From positions 1-14,090 of the forward strand of contig JACKAV010000020.1 in the NCBI GenBank assembly GCA_020634895.1: a DNA stretch of 14,090 bases. Reading direction: 5' to 3'. Under the pieces are notes generated by a model. That model saw only the letters and a program-made list of their open reading frames with translations, was not told the DNA's origin and made no database searches. A program made the position numbers and the translations under genes. Below are positions 1 to 10,900 of the stretch, piece by piece; within the stretch, counting starts at the first letter, position 1, and each line of letters begins with the position of its first letter. Source of the DNA: Anaerolineales bacterium. GTDB taxonomy: Bacteria > Chloroflexota > Anaerolineae > Anaerolineales > Villigracilaceae.

Positions 1-1736
1 TATTTATCGAAATAGGTCAACGCCTCATCGGGCGGACCGAACCAGGCGAGGTATCCGCCTCTGGCGAGGAAGATGACCTTGTCTGCCAGCATCACGTTCT
101 TGGTGGCATGGGTGATCAATACGATGGTGCGTCCCTGATCTGCAAGGCGGCGCATCAATTGCATAAGCGCGGTCTCCGTGCCGGGGTCCAAGCCCGAGGT
201 CGGCTCGTCGAGGAAGAACAAGCCTGGTTTGGTGATCAGCTCCACACCAATCGAGACGCGTTTCTGTTGTCCACCGCTCAAGCCGCTGATCTGCACATCC
301 TTCCGATGCGTGAGGTCAAGATCGTTCAAGACTTCCATCACGCGGTTATGACGTTCCTCAGGAGTCGTATCACCGGGCATGCGGAGCTGCGCAGCGTAAT
401 CCAACGCCTGATAGACGGTCAGTTCCATATGGATGATGTCTTTTTGCGGAACGAAACCGATGTCATTGCGAATGGCGTCGAAGTTTGCATAGATATCAAT
501 ATCGTTGACCAACACGCGCGAAGGCGGTGTGGCGGGACGATACCCCGCAACCGCGTCCACAAATGTGGATTTGCCGCCGCCGCTTTGACCGACCACCACC
601 ACAAATTCACGCGGCTTGAACGACACCGAAATATTCTGAAGAATGTTCAGGTCTTTTCTCACCCACTTGTTCAACCCGATGGCATCCACTCTTAAGCCGT
701 TGCTATCATCGAACTGGGCAAGTTGATCCCTGCCCATCACGAACCGGTTTTGACCGATGCGGATCGTATCCTCCGGCTTGAGCCAGACCGCGCCTTCCAC
801 ACGCTCATCGTTGACGAACGTTCCGTTCGAACTTCTCAGGTCGGTGACACGATACCGCTGCCCGACCCGCTCCAATTGAGCGTGGAAGCGCGACACGCTT
901 GGCGAAGAAAGCACAACATCATTGCTTGGGTCACGCCCGATCTGGATCAGGTCCTTCCCATCGAAAGCAATTGCCTGCTCAACTGTTTTTGGCGCCGCAC
1001 CCGGAATATTGTAGGTCAACGTCACCATCATGCCGGGGTCGAGACTTCCAATACGGAGGATGTCGCCGTGTCTCAGGATGCGCGAACCTTCGAGTGGTCT
1101 GCCTTCGAAGAGAACCGGATTTTTCGCCTCAGGCAGGACCGAGACCTTATAGCCGCCATCAGCCTTTTCCAAGCGCGCATGCCGGCTCGAAACGATCTGC
1201 GACGGAACGACAATGTCGTTTCCGGGCACGCGCCCAATGGTTATGGATTGTTTTGAAAGTGAGTGTGTTTGTGGATCTTCCCCCGCGATTGCGATGACTA
1301 ATTCCGGCGCGCCGGTGAAAGCTTTGGAGATTAGCGGTTCTTCCCCGATCACAGTCTGCATCGACCCGATCGGTTTTGCCGGTTTCGATGACACGCTCGT
1401 TGCCATCGGATCTTTTTCCGCCTCCGGCGCCTCATACCCGAGTGTGATCACCCGCCCCAACCTGATCTCATCCCCAGAGTGCAGCGGAACCCGCTGCGAA
1501 ATTTTCTTACCATTTACAAATGTACCGTTACTGCTCCCAAGGTCTTCGAGCATGTACACGTCGCCTTCACGGACAAATCGCGCATGTCGGCGTGATACCG
1601 TCGGCGACGGTATCGTAAAATCGACATCATCTTCGCGTCCAACCACAACCTCCGGCGCGGTAAGTTCGAACTCCCTGGGCGGGGATTGGCTTTGACTATC
1701 GATAAGGGTTACTTTGTAACTGTTTAATTTTGTCAC
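1..1736 (-). CDS. Triple-FHA ABC transporter ATP-binding protein (partial, 3' end outside window)
   Basis: The reverse strand is open from a GTG at 1736 to the window edge: 578 codons, no stop. Three forkhead-associated (phosphothreonine-binding) domains come first: about residues 25-100 (VVGRE, SRRHA, SSNGTFVNG), 163-232 (ITIGR, SSRHA) and 263-335 (IQIGR, SRFHA, SSNGTFVND). An ABCG/White-type ATPase follows, with Walker A GQSGGGKST (383-391), Q-loop near Q431, signature LSGGQQKR (486-493), Walker B LFFLDEP (506-512) and the switch His in LITHAT (540-545). Family relatives continue into an ABC-2 type membrane domain, which would lie left of position 1. The GTG start is supported by AAGGAACG seven bases upstream and by the first FHA domain beginning soon after. 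Known role: ATP-driven export; FHA domains tie such proteins to Ser/Thr kinase signalling. Substrate unknown. It could export the product of the divergent cluster, but nothing in the sequence proves this. FHA2 lacks the SSNG loop. Confidence 0.95.
   Translation of the reverse strand, partial: MTKLNSYKVTLIDSQSQSPPREFELTAPEVVVGREDDVDFTIPSPTVSRRHARFVREGDVYMLEDLGSSNGTFVNGKKISQRVPLHSGDEIRLGRVITLGYEAPEAEKDPMATSVSSKPAKPIGSMQTVIGEEPLISKAFTGAPELVIAIAGEDPQTHSLSKQSITIGRVPGNDIVVPSQIVSSRHARLEKADGGYKVSVLPEAKNPVLFEGRPLEGSRILRHGDILRIGSLDPGMMVTLTYNIPGAAPKTVEQAIAFDGKDLIQIGRDPSNDVVLSSPSVSRFHAQLERVGQRYRVTDLRSSNGTFVNDERVEGAVWLKPEDTIRIGQNRFVMGRDQLAQFDDSNGLRVDAIGLNKWVRKDLNILQNISVSFKPREFVVVVGQSGGGKSTFVDAVAGYRPATPPSRVLVNDIDIYANFDAIRNDIGFVPQKDIIHMELTVYQALDYAAQLRMPGDTTPEERHNRVMEVLNDLDLTHRKDVQISGLSGGQQKRVSIGVELITKPGLFFLDEPTSGLDPGTETALMQLMRRLADQGRTIVLITHATKNVMLADKVIFLARGGYLAWFGPPDEALTYFDK
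1594..1614. repeat. Perfect 10-bp inverted repeat inside the FHA-ABC gene
   Basis: The arms GATACCGTCG and CGACGGTATC are exact reverse complements around a single G. The dyad lies in the first FHA domain, about 120 bases into the gene, where it encodes IPSPTV. It could form a hairpin in DNA or bind a dimeric protein, but it may simply follow from the coding sequence. Confidence 0.4.
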
Positions 1737-1740
1737 GGGT

Positions 1741-1748
1741 CGTTCCTT
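1741..1748 (-). promoter_or_regulatory. Ribosome binding site of the FHA-ABC gene
   Basis: On the reverse strand AAGGAACG is followed, seven bases after its AGGA core, by the GTG at 1736. This decides the GTG as start. Confidence 0.7.
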
Positions 1749-1854
1749 TTAAACTAAATACTAAAAATAGAGATCCCAATAGACGACCTTACTCATTGCG
1801 CAGTTAATATGTGATTGTCCCCACAATAACAAAAAAATAATACAAGATAAACTT

Positions 1855-1875
1855 TATAATAATTGTATTATTATA
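1855..1875. repeat. Perfect 9-bp inverted repeat, operator-like
   Basis: The arms TATAATAAT and ATTATTATA are exact reverse complements around a TGT centre, giving a 21-base near-dyad 100 bases upstream of the megasynthase start. The right half is also matched by AATAATACA at 1836-1844, the reverse complement of TGTATTATT at 1864-1872. Size and position suit a dimeric repressor or activator site. Chance is not negligible because the region is mostly A and T. Confidence 0.45.
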
Positions 1876-1974
1876 CCGTTTTGAAAATGCTTGTCAAGCA
1901 AAGCCTTTTGTTATGCTTTTGTGTTATAAATAAACGATAAATTTGATACACTAGGTAGAGTTATTTTTATTAAT

Positions 1975-4900
1975 ATGCAATCATCTAACCTGGTCGCTTC
2001 TTCCCCAACTCCATACAACACATTACTGGACCTTCTGCAAACGCGTGCAGAAGAACATCCCAACAGGCTTGCATTCCGCTTTCTTCAAGACGGTGATTCG
2101 AATCACGTCACCATCACATACGGAGAACTGGCGAAACGCGCACGCATGATCGGCGCATGGCTGCAAAGTTTCAACGCAGGCGGCGAACGCGCATTGCTGC
2201 TATACCCGCCCGGCTTGGATTACATCACCTCGTTCTTCGGATGTTTATATGCCGGAGTGACCGCCGTCCCCGCCTACCCGCCGCGCCTTAACCGTCCCGT
2301 TCCGCGCATTCAAGCCATGGTGGCAGATTCAAAAGCATCGTTCGCCATCACAACATCGTCGATACTGAATAATATCGAGCAGCGCTTCGAACACGCTCCC
2401 GACCTGGCAAAGCTCCACTGGCTGGATACAGAACAGGTTCCGGCTGAGGTCGAAGCGGATTGGCGTCGCCCGAATATTTCTTCCGACACACTGGCGTTCC
2501 TGCAATACACATCCGGCTCGACAAGTCAACCCAAAGGCGTGATGTTAAGTCACGGCAACCTGCTGCATAACCTCAAAGCCATTCAGCATGGTTTTCGAAT
2601 CGATTCAAGCGCGGTCGGCGTTTTCTGGCTGCCAAGCTATCATGATATGGGGTTGATCGGCGGCATTCTCGAACCCATGTACGTTGGTACACATTCCAAC
2701 TTGATGTCGCCCGTCTCATTCCTGCAGCGCCCCTTCCGCTGGCTCGAAGCCATCAGCCAATTCAAAGGGACTGTCAGCGGCGCGCCCAATTTTGCCTATG
2801 ACCTTTGCGTAGATAAGATTACGCCCGAACAGATGGAAACGCTGGACTTAAGCTCCTGGTCTCTGGCGTTCTGCGGCGCGGAACCCATCCGCCCTGAAAC
2901 ATTGGAGCGCTTCGCACGGACCTTTGAACTGAGCGGCTTCCGAAAGAGTTCTTTCTACCCGTGTTTTGGGATGGCGGAAAGCACGCTGATCGTTTCCGGC
3001 GGGGACGGTCCCGCCGAGCCGCGCACATTGACGATAGACCGCAAAGCCTTGGAGCAGGATAAGGTAGAAACTGTTTCCACTAACGATGAAAATTCATTGA
3101 CAATGGTCAATTGCGGCAAATCCATCATCGATCAGGAAATCATCATTGTCAACCCGAACACGCTGAAAGAATGTGAACAGAATCAAGTCGGCGAGATATG
3201 GGTAACTGGTCCCAGTGTGGCACAAGGTTATTGGGGTTTGGAAGAAGAGACGCAAAATCAATTCCATGCGCGCGTCGCGGACTCTGGCAAAGGTCCATAC
3301 CTGCGGACGGGTGATTTGGGATTTCTGCACAACGGCGAACTATATATTACCGGTCGCTTGAAAGACTTGATCATCATCAACGGAAGCAATCATTATCCGC
3401 AAGATATTGAATTGACCGTTGAATCATCGCATCAAGCCTTGCAGCCTGCCGGAGGCGCTGCGTTCTCGGTTACCGATGAAGGCAGGGAAAAACTCGTCAT
3501 CGTGCAGGAAGTGACCCGTCAAAACCGAAACCCTGATATAGATGAAGTGACGTCCGCTATTCGGCAGGCGGTTGCCGAGAAACATGAACTTCAGGTCTTT
3601 GCCATCATGCTCGTCAAACCGATGAGCATCTCGAAAACCTCCAGCGGAAAGATACAACGCAAGGCAACCAAACATTCTTTCTTAAACGGAGATTTGGACG
3701 TTGTCGGAGAATGGCGCGCAAAACCGTCAGTTCAGGCAACTACCAAGAAAGTTGACAAACCTGCTTCCTCATCTCGCAAAACGAAACAGAATAAACCAAC
3801 CGCTGATATCCAATCTTTCCTTATAGATCGCATTGCCAGCATCCTTGAAACGGATACGACTTCCATCGACCCGCGCCAGCCTTTCACCTATTACGGACTT
3901 GGTTCCGTGCAAGCGGTCAGTCTTACCGGTGACTTGGAAGTTTTCCTCAACCGCAAACTCTCCCCCACCCTCGCATGGGATTACCCAACGATCGAATTGC
4001 TTGCAAATCATTTGGCAAACGACTCGCAAAGCAGGCAAACAAAAACATCTCCAAAACTCAGTCAGCCGACAAAAACATATGTAAAGGAACCGATTGCCAT
4101 TATCGGTTTAAGTTGCCGTTTCCCGCAGGCATCAAATCCGCAGGCGTTTTGGGACCTGCTCCGCAACGGCGTGGATGCGGTTACAGAAGTACCATCCAAC
4201 CGTTGGGATGTGAACGCTTTCCATTCCGAGAATCCCGACCCTGGAAAGGTCACCACCCGCTTCGGCGCTTTTCTCGACAACGTGGATTTGTTCGACCCCG
4301 CCTTCTTTGGCATTTCCCCACGCGAAGCCTCCCGCATGGACCCGCAGCAGCGGCTCCTGCTTGAAGTGAGTTGGGAGGCGCTCGAAAATGCTTTTATCCC
4401 GCCCAAAACTTTAGCTGGGACTCGCACCGGCGTCTTCGTCGGCATCAGTAGTTATGACTACTCCCGCCTGCAATTCAACGACCATGAAATGATCGACGCA
4501 TACGCAGGCACAGGCAACGCGCACAGCATCGCGGCGAATCGACTATCGTATGTCTTCGACTTACGCGGACCAAGCATGGCAGTGGATACAGCCTGTTCAT
4601 CGTCTTTGGTGGCGACGCATCTGGCGTGTCAAAGCCTCAGGAACGGCGAATCAGACCTGGCGTTGGCGGGAGGCGTGAACCTTATCCTCACCCCCGAGTT
4701 GACCATTACTTTCTCACAGGCGCGGATGTTATCCCCCGATGGGCATTGCAAAACGTTCGATGCCGGCGCGGACGGCTATGTGCGCGGCGAAGGCTGTGGC
4801 GTTGTCATCCTCAAACGGCTGTCCGATGCGCTGCGTGACGGCGACAACATTCTCGCACTCATCCGCGGCTCGGCAGTAAATCAGGACGGGCGCAGCAACG

Positions 4901-7900
4901 GGCTGACCGCGCCGAACGGACTCGCCCAACAGGATGTCATCCGTTATGCGCTGGCAGACGCGGGCGTGCAACCAGAGCAGATCGGTTATGTGGAAGCGCA
5001 TGGCACAGGCACGCCGCTAGGCGACCCGATCGAGATTTCATCTTTGAGCGCCGTTCTGGATAACGGCGAGACGAACAACAGGGTTTTGGTCGGTTCGGTC
5101 AAAACGAATATCGGTCACTTGGAATCTGCCGCAGGCATTGCCGGACTTATCAAGTCTCTGTTGGCTTTGCAGAACGAAGCCATTCCACCGCATTTGCATT
5201 TGAAGGAAGTTAACCCGTATCTTTCTTTGGAGGATTCACGCCTTGAGATCGGAACATATCTCCGCCCGTGGAAACGCCGCGAAGAGCCGCGCTTCACAGG
5301 CATCAGTTCATTCGGTTTCGGCGGGACGAATGCACACATCATCATTTCAGATGCACCAAAGGTCACGCTGAGCGATAGCGAAGAGTCTATACTCCAAACG
5401 AGAGGCGATCATCTCGAACGTCCGCGCCATATTTTCACATTATCTGCAAGGTCAGAAAAAGCCTTACTTGATCTGGCACAACTCACGAGCGGGCATCTGC
5501 TCAACACTCAACACTCCCTCGCGGATATTTCACACACAGCCAACACAACCCGCTCGCACTTTGACTATCGTCTCGCTCTTCAGGCAGGCACGAACGAAGA
5601 ATTAAAAAATCATATCGATGCATTCACCAACGATCCAGCCCTCACGCCGATAAATCGCACAAAACCCAAAGTGGCATTTCTCTTTACAGGTCAGGGCGCG
5701 CAATATCCCGGTATGGGACGACAGCTTTATGAAACGCAACCCGTCTTCCACGCCGCGCTTGACGAATGCGCCAAAATTCTTGATCCCATTTTGGATTGTC
5801 CGCTTTTCGAAATTCTATTCTCCGAAAAGGACGATATTCACCAAACACAATTCACGCAGCCTGCCCTTTTCGCTTTCGAATACGCACTCGCGCAGACCTG
5901 GCTTTCATGGGGCATCGAACCTCATGCCGTTCTTGGTCACAGCGTTGGCGAGTATGTTGCGGCGTGCATTGCGGGTGTATTCAGTCTCGAAGATGGTCTG
6001 CGCCTCATCGCCGAACGTGGGCGCCTCATGGGCGCATTACCGCACGACGGCACAATGGCAGCGATCTTTGCAAACGCAGATCAGATCACAAATCTGCTTC
6101 AACCTTATCAAGATAAAGTTTCCATCGCCGCCACGAACGGACCCGATAACACAGTTATCTCCGGTGATGCATCCGCGGTGCAAACCATTCTGGATGAACT
6201 GACCAAGCGTGGAATTTCATCCAAGCCGCTCACCGTCTCTCATGCTTTTCACTCGCCGCTGATGGATTCGATTCTGGATGAATTCGAATCCACTGCGAAG
6301 AGGATGACATTCCATGCGCCGCGCCTCTCTCTCAGCTCGAACCTGTTCGGCGGTATTCTCGAAGCGGACTTCATCCCTGACGCCTCCTACTGGCGCGACC
6401 ACATCCGCTCGGAAGTGAAATTTGCCGATGGAATGCAAGCACTATCCGCGCTCGAAATAGACGCGTTCATTGAGATCGGTCCCGCTCCCGTTCTATTGGG
6501 CATGGGCAAACGCTGCCTGCCGGATTCAAAATCCGCGTGGCTGCCATCGGCGCGGCAAAATCAGGATGACTGGGAAGTCATCTTGAACAGCCTCGGACAA
6601 CTTTACACCCAGGGCGCGGACATCGATTGGGCAGCCTTCGACTCAGGCTATGCCCGACATAAAGTCTCTCTGCCGAACTATCCATTCGACCGCCAAAGCT
6701 ACTGGATCGAAACATCCAGCAAGAAACCTTCCGTTGGGAATTTTGCCATTCCTGCTCCATCGTTGACCCCAAAGTCGAATGGAAAATCTCATCCTGAACA
6801 TACCGTTCCAAATAAAGTAAAAAGCAATGGTCATTCACATGACAAGAATCTTTTTGACCGCGCAAAACTTTTAACTGCCCAGCCAACTGAACAACAAAAA
6901 ATGCTGGAAGACCTTCTGCAAAAGGGAGCTGCGAAGATTCTCGGCATGCAGCCGTCGCAGTTAAGTCTCTCTCAGCCGCTCGACACACTGGGACTTGATT
7001 CCCTCATGGCGATGGAATTCAAGAACTCGCTGGACGCAAACTTAAAGATAAAACTGCCCATTTCGAGCCTCCTGCAGGGACCGACACTCTCTGACTTGGT
7101 CGCTCAGATCATGGAAAACCTCGACGGGGTCTCGGAGACAACCTCCATTCCATCGGCGGCGGAGAATAACGGGAGCAGTCATTATCCGCTCACCCACAAT
7201 CAACAGGCAATGTGGTTCCTCAACCAGATGATGCCCGAAGGGATTTCGTTCAACGTCTCCGGCGCGGTTCGTCTGCTGGGTGACTTTGACCACGACGCAC
7301 TCCGCCGGGCGTTGAAGAGACTCATGGAACGTCATTCCGTTCTGCGGACAACATTCCATATAAAAGATGGTCAACCGACGCAGCGGATACATGCGCAGTT
7401 GCCGCTTCCGCTTGAGGAGAAGGAAGCAGCCGAATGGACAGAAGCAGACCTCCAGTCGAAGCTTGAGGCGTATGCGTTCCGCTCGTTCAACCTTGAGAAT
7501 GAATCCGCTTTCCGCGTTGTCCTCTTCCATCGTTCCGCCGAAGAGACGGTTCTCCTGCTTGCAGTCCACCACATCATCACAGATTTTTGGTCGATGACGT
7601 TGTTCGCGTCCGAGATCATGGCGTTGTATTCAGCCGAGAAACGCGGCACGGAAATTTCGCTGCCGCCGCTGCAAACGACATACGGCGATTTTGCGAAATG
7701 GCGCAATGAAATTCTTGCGGGACCTGAAGGCGAGCGGCATTGGGAATATTGGCGCGAGCAGTTGAGCGGTGAACTGCCGGTGTTGAACCTGCCGATGGAT
7801 CGTCCGCGCAAACCGGTGCAGACGTTCAGGGGTGCGACCCAGCATCTTCATCTCTCTCCGGCGCTTACGAAAAAACTCAAAGAGATCTCTTCGTCGAATG

Positions 7901-10900
7901 GCGCGACGCTTTACACAACGTTGCTGGCTGCGTTTCAAACGCTGCTTCATCGTTACACGGGTCAGGATGATATTCTCGTCGGCTCGGCGATGGCGGGACG
8001 AACTCATCCCGATCTCGCCAGCGTGATGGGATATTTCGTCAACCCCGTTGCGATGCGCACGAACTTCAATGGCATGGTCAGTTTCAAAGATGTGCTTGGG
8101 CAGGTGCGCCAAAAAGTTTTGGATGCGCTCGACCATCAGGAATATCCGCCCGCGTTATTGGCGGAGCGTTTGCACATTTCACATCGCGATGCCAGTCGTC
8201 CGCCGTTATTTGAAACGACATTTATTTACGAAAAGGCTCACGTCGACGGCGTGCGAAGTTTGAACTCGGTCGCGTTGGGAATTCCGGGTGAACGCATCGA
8301 GATCGATGGCGCGGTCCTCGAATCGATGAGTCTTTTGCAGCAGCCATCGCAGTTCGATCTTACGCTCATGATGGCGGAAACCGGCGATGCTCTTTCCGCG
8401 TCGTTCATTTACAACCCCGACCTTTTCAACGCCGAAACCATCACCCGTTTCGCCGGGCATTTCCAAAATCTTTTGGATGGGATCGCATCCGCGCCGGAGG
8501 GACCGATTGCGACGATCCCGCTTCTCGCGGACTGGGAGCGGGTTCTCGTCGAGAATCTGAACGCCACCGACGCAGATTATCCGCACGTCTGCCTGCATCA
8601 ACTCATTGAGCAGCAAGTTGAAAGAACGCCTGATTCAGTCGCTGCGGTCTTCCACGACCAGCAATGGACTTACCGCGAATTGAACGACCGCGCCGATGAG
8701 ATCGCCGCAAATCTGAAAGACCTCGGTGTAACAACGAACTTGTTTGTCGGCTTAAGCGTGGAACGTTCGCTTGATATGCTCGCAGCCATGATCGGAATCA
8801 ACAAAGCAGGCGGCGCATACCTCCCGCTCGACCCGACATTCCCTCATGACCGGCTCGCCTTCATGCTGGAGGATTCATCCGCTCCAATTCTGGTGACACA
8901 AAGTTCGCTCACTTCCCTATTTCCCGATTACAGCGGCAAAGTCCTTTTGCTGGATAATATGGAAGTTCAAAAGAAAAAAAACAGCAAAAAAGCTGAGAAG
9001 CTAGACCTCGAAAATATTGCGTACCTGTTATATACGAGCGGCTCAACTGGCAAGCCAAAAGGAGTGCGCATTTCGCACAGGGCACTGGTGAATTTCCTTG
9101 TATCCATGCAGAAACAGCCGGGACTGAAAGCCAATGAGACTGTACTTGCCACCACCACTCTTTCCTTCGACATCGCCGAGTTGGAGCTTTACCTTCCGCT
9201 TTTGGTCGGAGCGAAAGTCGTCATCGCGGACCGTGAAACTGCCTACGACGCAAACCTGCTCATGCAGGAAATGCAAAAGAATAATGTGACTTTCATGCAA
9301 GCCACGCCCGCCACGTGGAGAATGTTGGTCGAAGCAGGATGGCAGGGCAAACCAGATTTAAGAATCATAACCGGCGGCGATGCCTTGTTTGATAATCTCG
9401 CCGATCAATTGCTGGAACGATCCAATGAATTGTGGAGTTTATACGGTCCCACCGAAACGACAGTCTATTCGACGATTTATCCAGTCGACAGGTCACGCCG
9501 AGACGTCGCGCTCAGCGGCTGGCTTTCCATTGGGAAGCCGATTGCTAACACGCAAATTTACATTTTGGATTCAAATTTGGAACAGGTTCCCGTCGGCGTG
9601 ACCGGTGAAATCTACATCGGCGGCGACGGACTCGGTTCGGGCTATCTAAATCGTCCCGAATTAACAGCCGAAAAATTCATTCGCAATCCGTTCGATGAAA
9701 ATTCCACGCTTTATAAATCCGGCGATCTTGGACGATATCTTCCCAACGGGAATCTCGAATTCATGGGACGCAGCGACCATCAGGTGAAGGTCCGCGGGTA
9801 TCGCATTGAAACGGGCGAAGTGGAAATTGCGCTTGCCGAACATCCATCCGTAAAACAAGCCGTCGCTCTGGTGCGGCGTGGAAACACAACGTCAGACGCG
9901 AGTCTGATGGCGTATGTGGTACCAGCTGAGAGTGAGAAAGAAGCGGATGTGAACGAGCTGAAAGCCTTCCTCCGCCAGTCGCTTCCCGAATACATGATCC
10001 CATCTGCATTCGTGACTCTCGAATCCATGCCGATGACGCCGAACGGAAAAATTGACCGCAAGGCGCTGCCGGTTCTGACGCAGGCTTCGCTTGCGCGCCG
10101 AACCGAGTACGTGCCGCCGCGGACGGATGATGAACGAGACATTGCGTCCATTTGCGCGGAAGTGTTGAACATCGAGCGCGTGGGGCTGCATGATGATTTC
10201 TTTGACCTTGGCGGCAATTCGTTGATCGCAACGCGACTCATCTTCCAATTGCAGGAACATTTCCAGGTGAATCTCCCGCTTGTGCGGTTGTTCGAATCGC
10301 CGACCATCGAAGGGCTTGCGAAGGCGGTTGCTGAAGCGCGGACGATGCCCGCGTCGGACAACCAGATGTTCGGCGCGATGTCGTTGGATGAACTCAAACG
10401 CGAGATCGTTCTGGATGAATCCATTACGGCGGATGGATTGAGCTACAACGCCAATGCCGCGCCGAAGCAAATCCTACTCACCGGCGCGACGGGGTTTCTC
10501 GGCGCATATATGCTCAAGGGATTGTTGGAGAAAACGGATGCGACTGTTGCCTGTCTCGTCCGCGCGAACACAATTGAAGACGGATTCCAAAGACTGAAAG
10601 CGAATCTCGAATATTATGAACTTTGGGATGATGGATTTACCCCGCGTCTTCAAATCATTCTCGGTAATTTAGATCGTTCGCGCTTCGGACTTACAGATGA
10701 AGACTTCGCATCACTTGCCGCAGATATCGACGTGATCTATCACAACGGCGCGATGGTGAACTTTGTTTATCCATACTACGCGCTCAAACCCGTCAACGTG
10801 GACAGCACACAGGAAGTGCTGCGCCTCGCGACGACCATGAAGCTGAAACCCGTCCATTTTGTTTCTTCCGTCTCTGTCTTCATGAAAGGCGACCTGCGCG

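Larger units (their letters stand above)
1737..1974. promoter_or_regulatory. AT-rich divergent intergenic control region
   Basis: This 238-base gap separates the divergent ABC and megasynthase genes and is far richer in A and T than the genes on either side. No ORF is supported. A possible minus-strand promoter is -35 TTGTTA (1827-1832) with a 17-base spacer and -10 TATTAA (1804-1809), each 4/6 to consensus. A short hairpin ATTGT/ACAAT with a CCCC loop (1814-1827) sits in that spacer. For the plus strand the best -35 is TTGTCA (1891-1896), but the only nearby -10 (TATGCT, 1912-1917) is 15 bases away, so it is weak. An inverted repeat lies at 1855-1875. Upstream of the ATG at 1975 the only purine-rich stretch (GGTAGAG, ending 1959) is about 15 bases away, so initiation probably relies on an unstructured AU-rich leader. 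Confidence 0.6.

Noticed and set aside
108..1695. Several long plus-strand ORFs (108-695, 723-1256, 1213-1695)
   Set aside because: They are antisense to the continuous FHA-ABC reading frame, have low-complexity, Arg/His-rich translations and no recognisable domains.
1881..1950. Consensus sigma-70 promoter for the megasynthase
   Set aside because: TTGTCA (1891) has no good -10 at 16-18 bases, and TATAAA (1925) and GATACA (1945) lack properly spaced -35 boxes; not strong enough for a separate feature.
2017..3714. First domain as an acyl-CoA ligase or amino acid A domain
   Set aside because: The YHDMGL and APNFAYDLC motifs and the directly following ACP fit a FAAL instead.
7042..7572. Long minus-strand ORFs opposite the megasynthase (e.g. 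7042-7572, 9780-10424, 10711-11235)
   Set aside because: They are frame shadows of a gene with intact catalytic motifs throughout; no ribosome binding sites or domains were seen.
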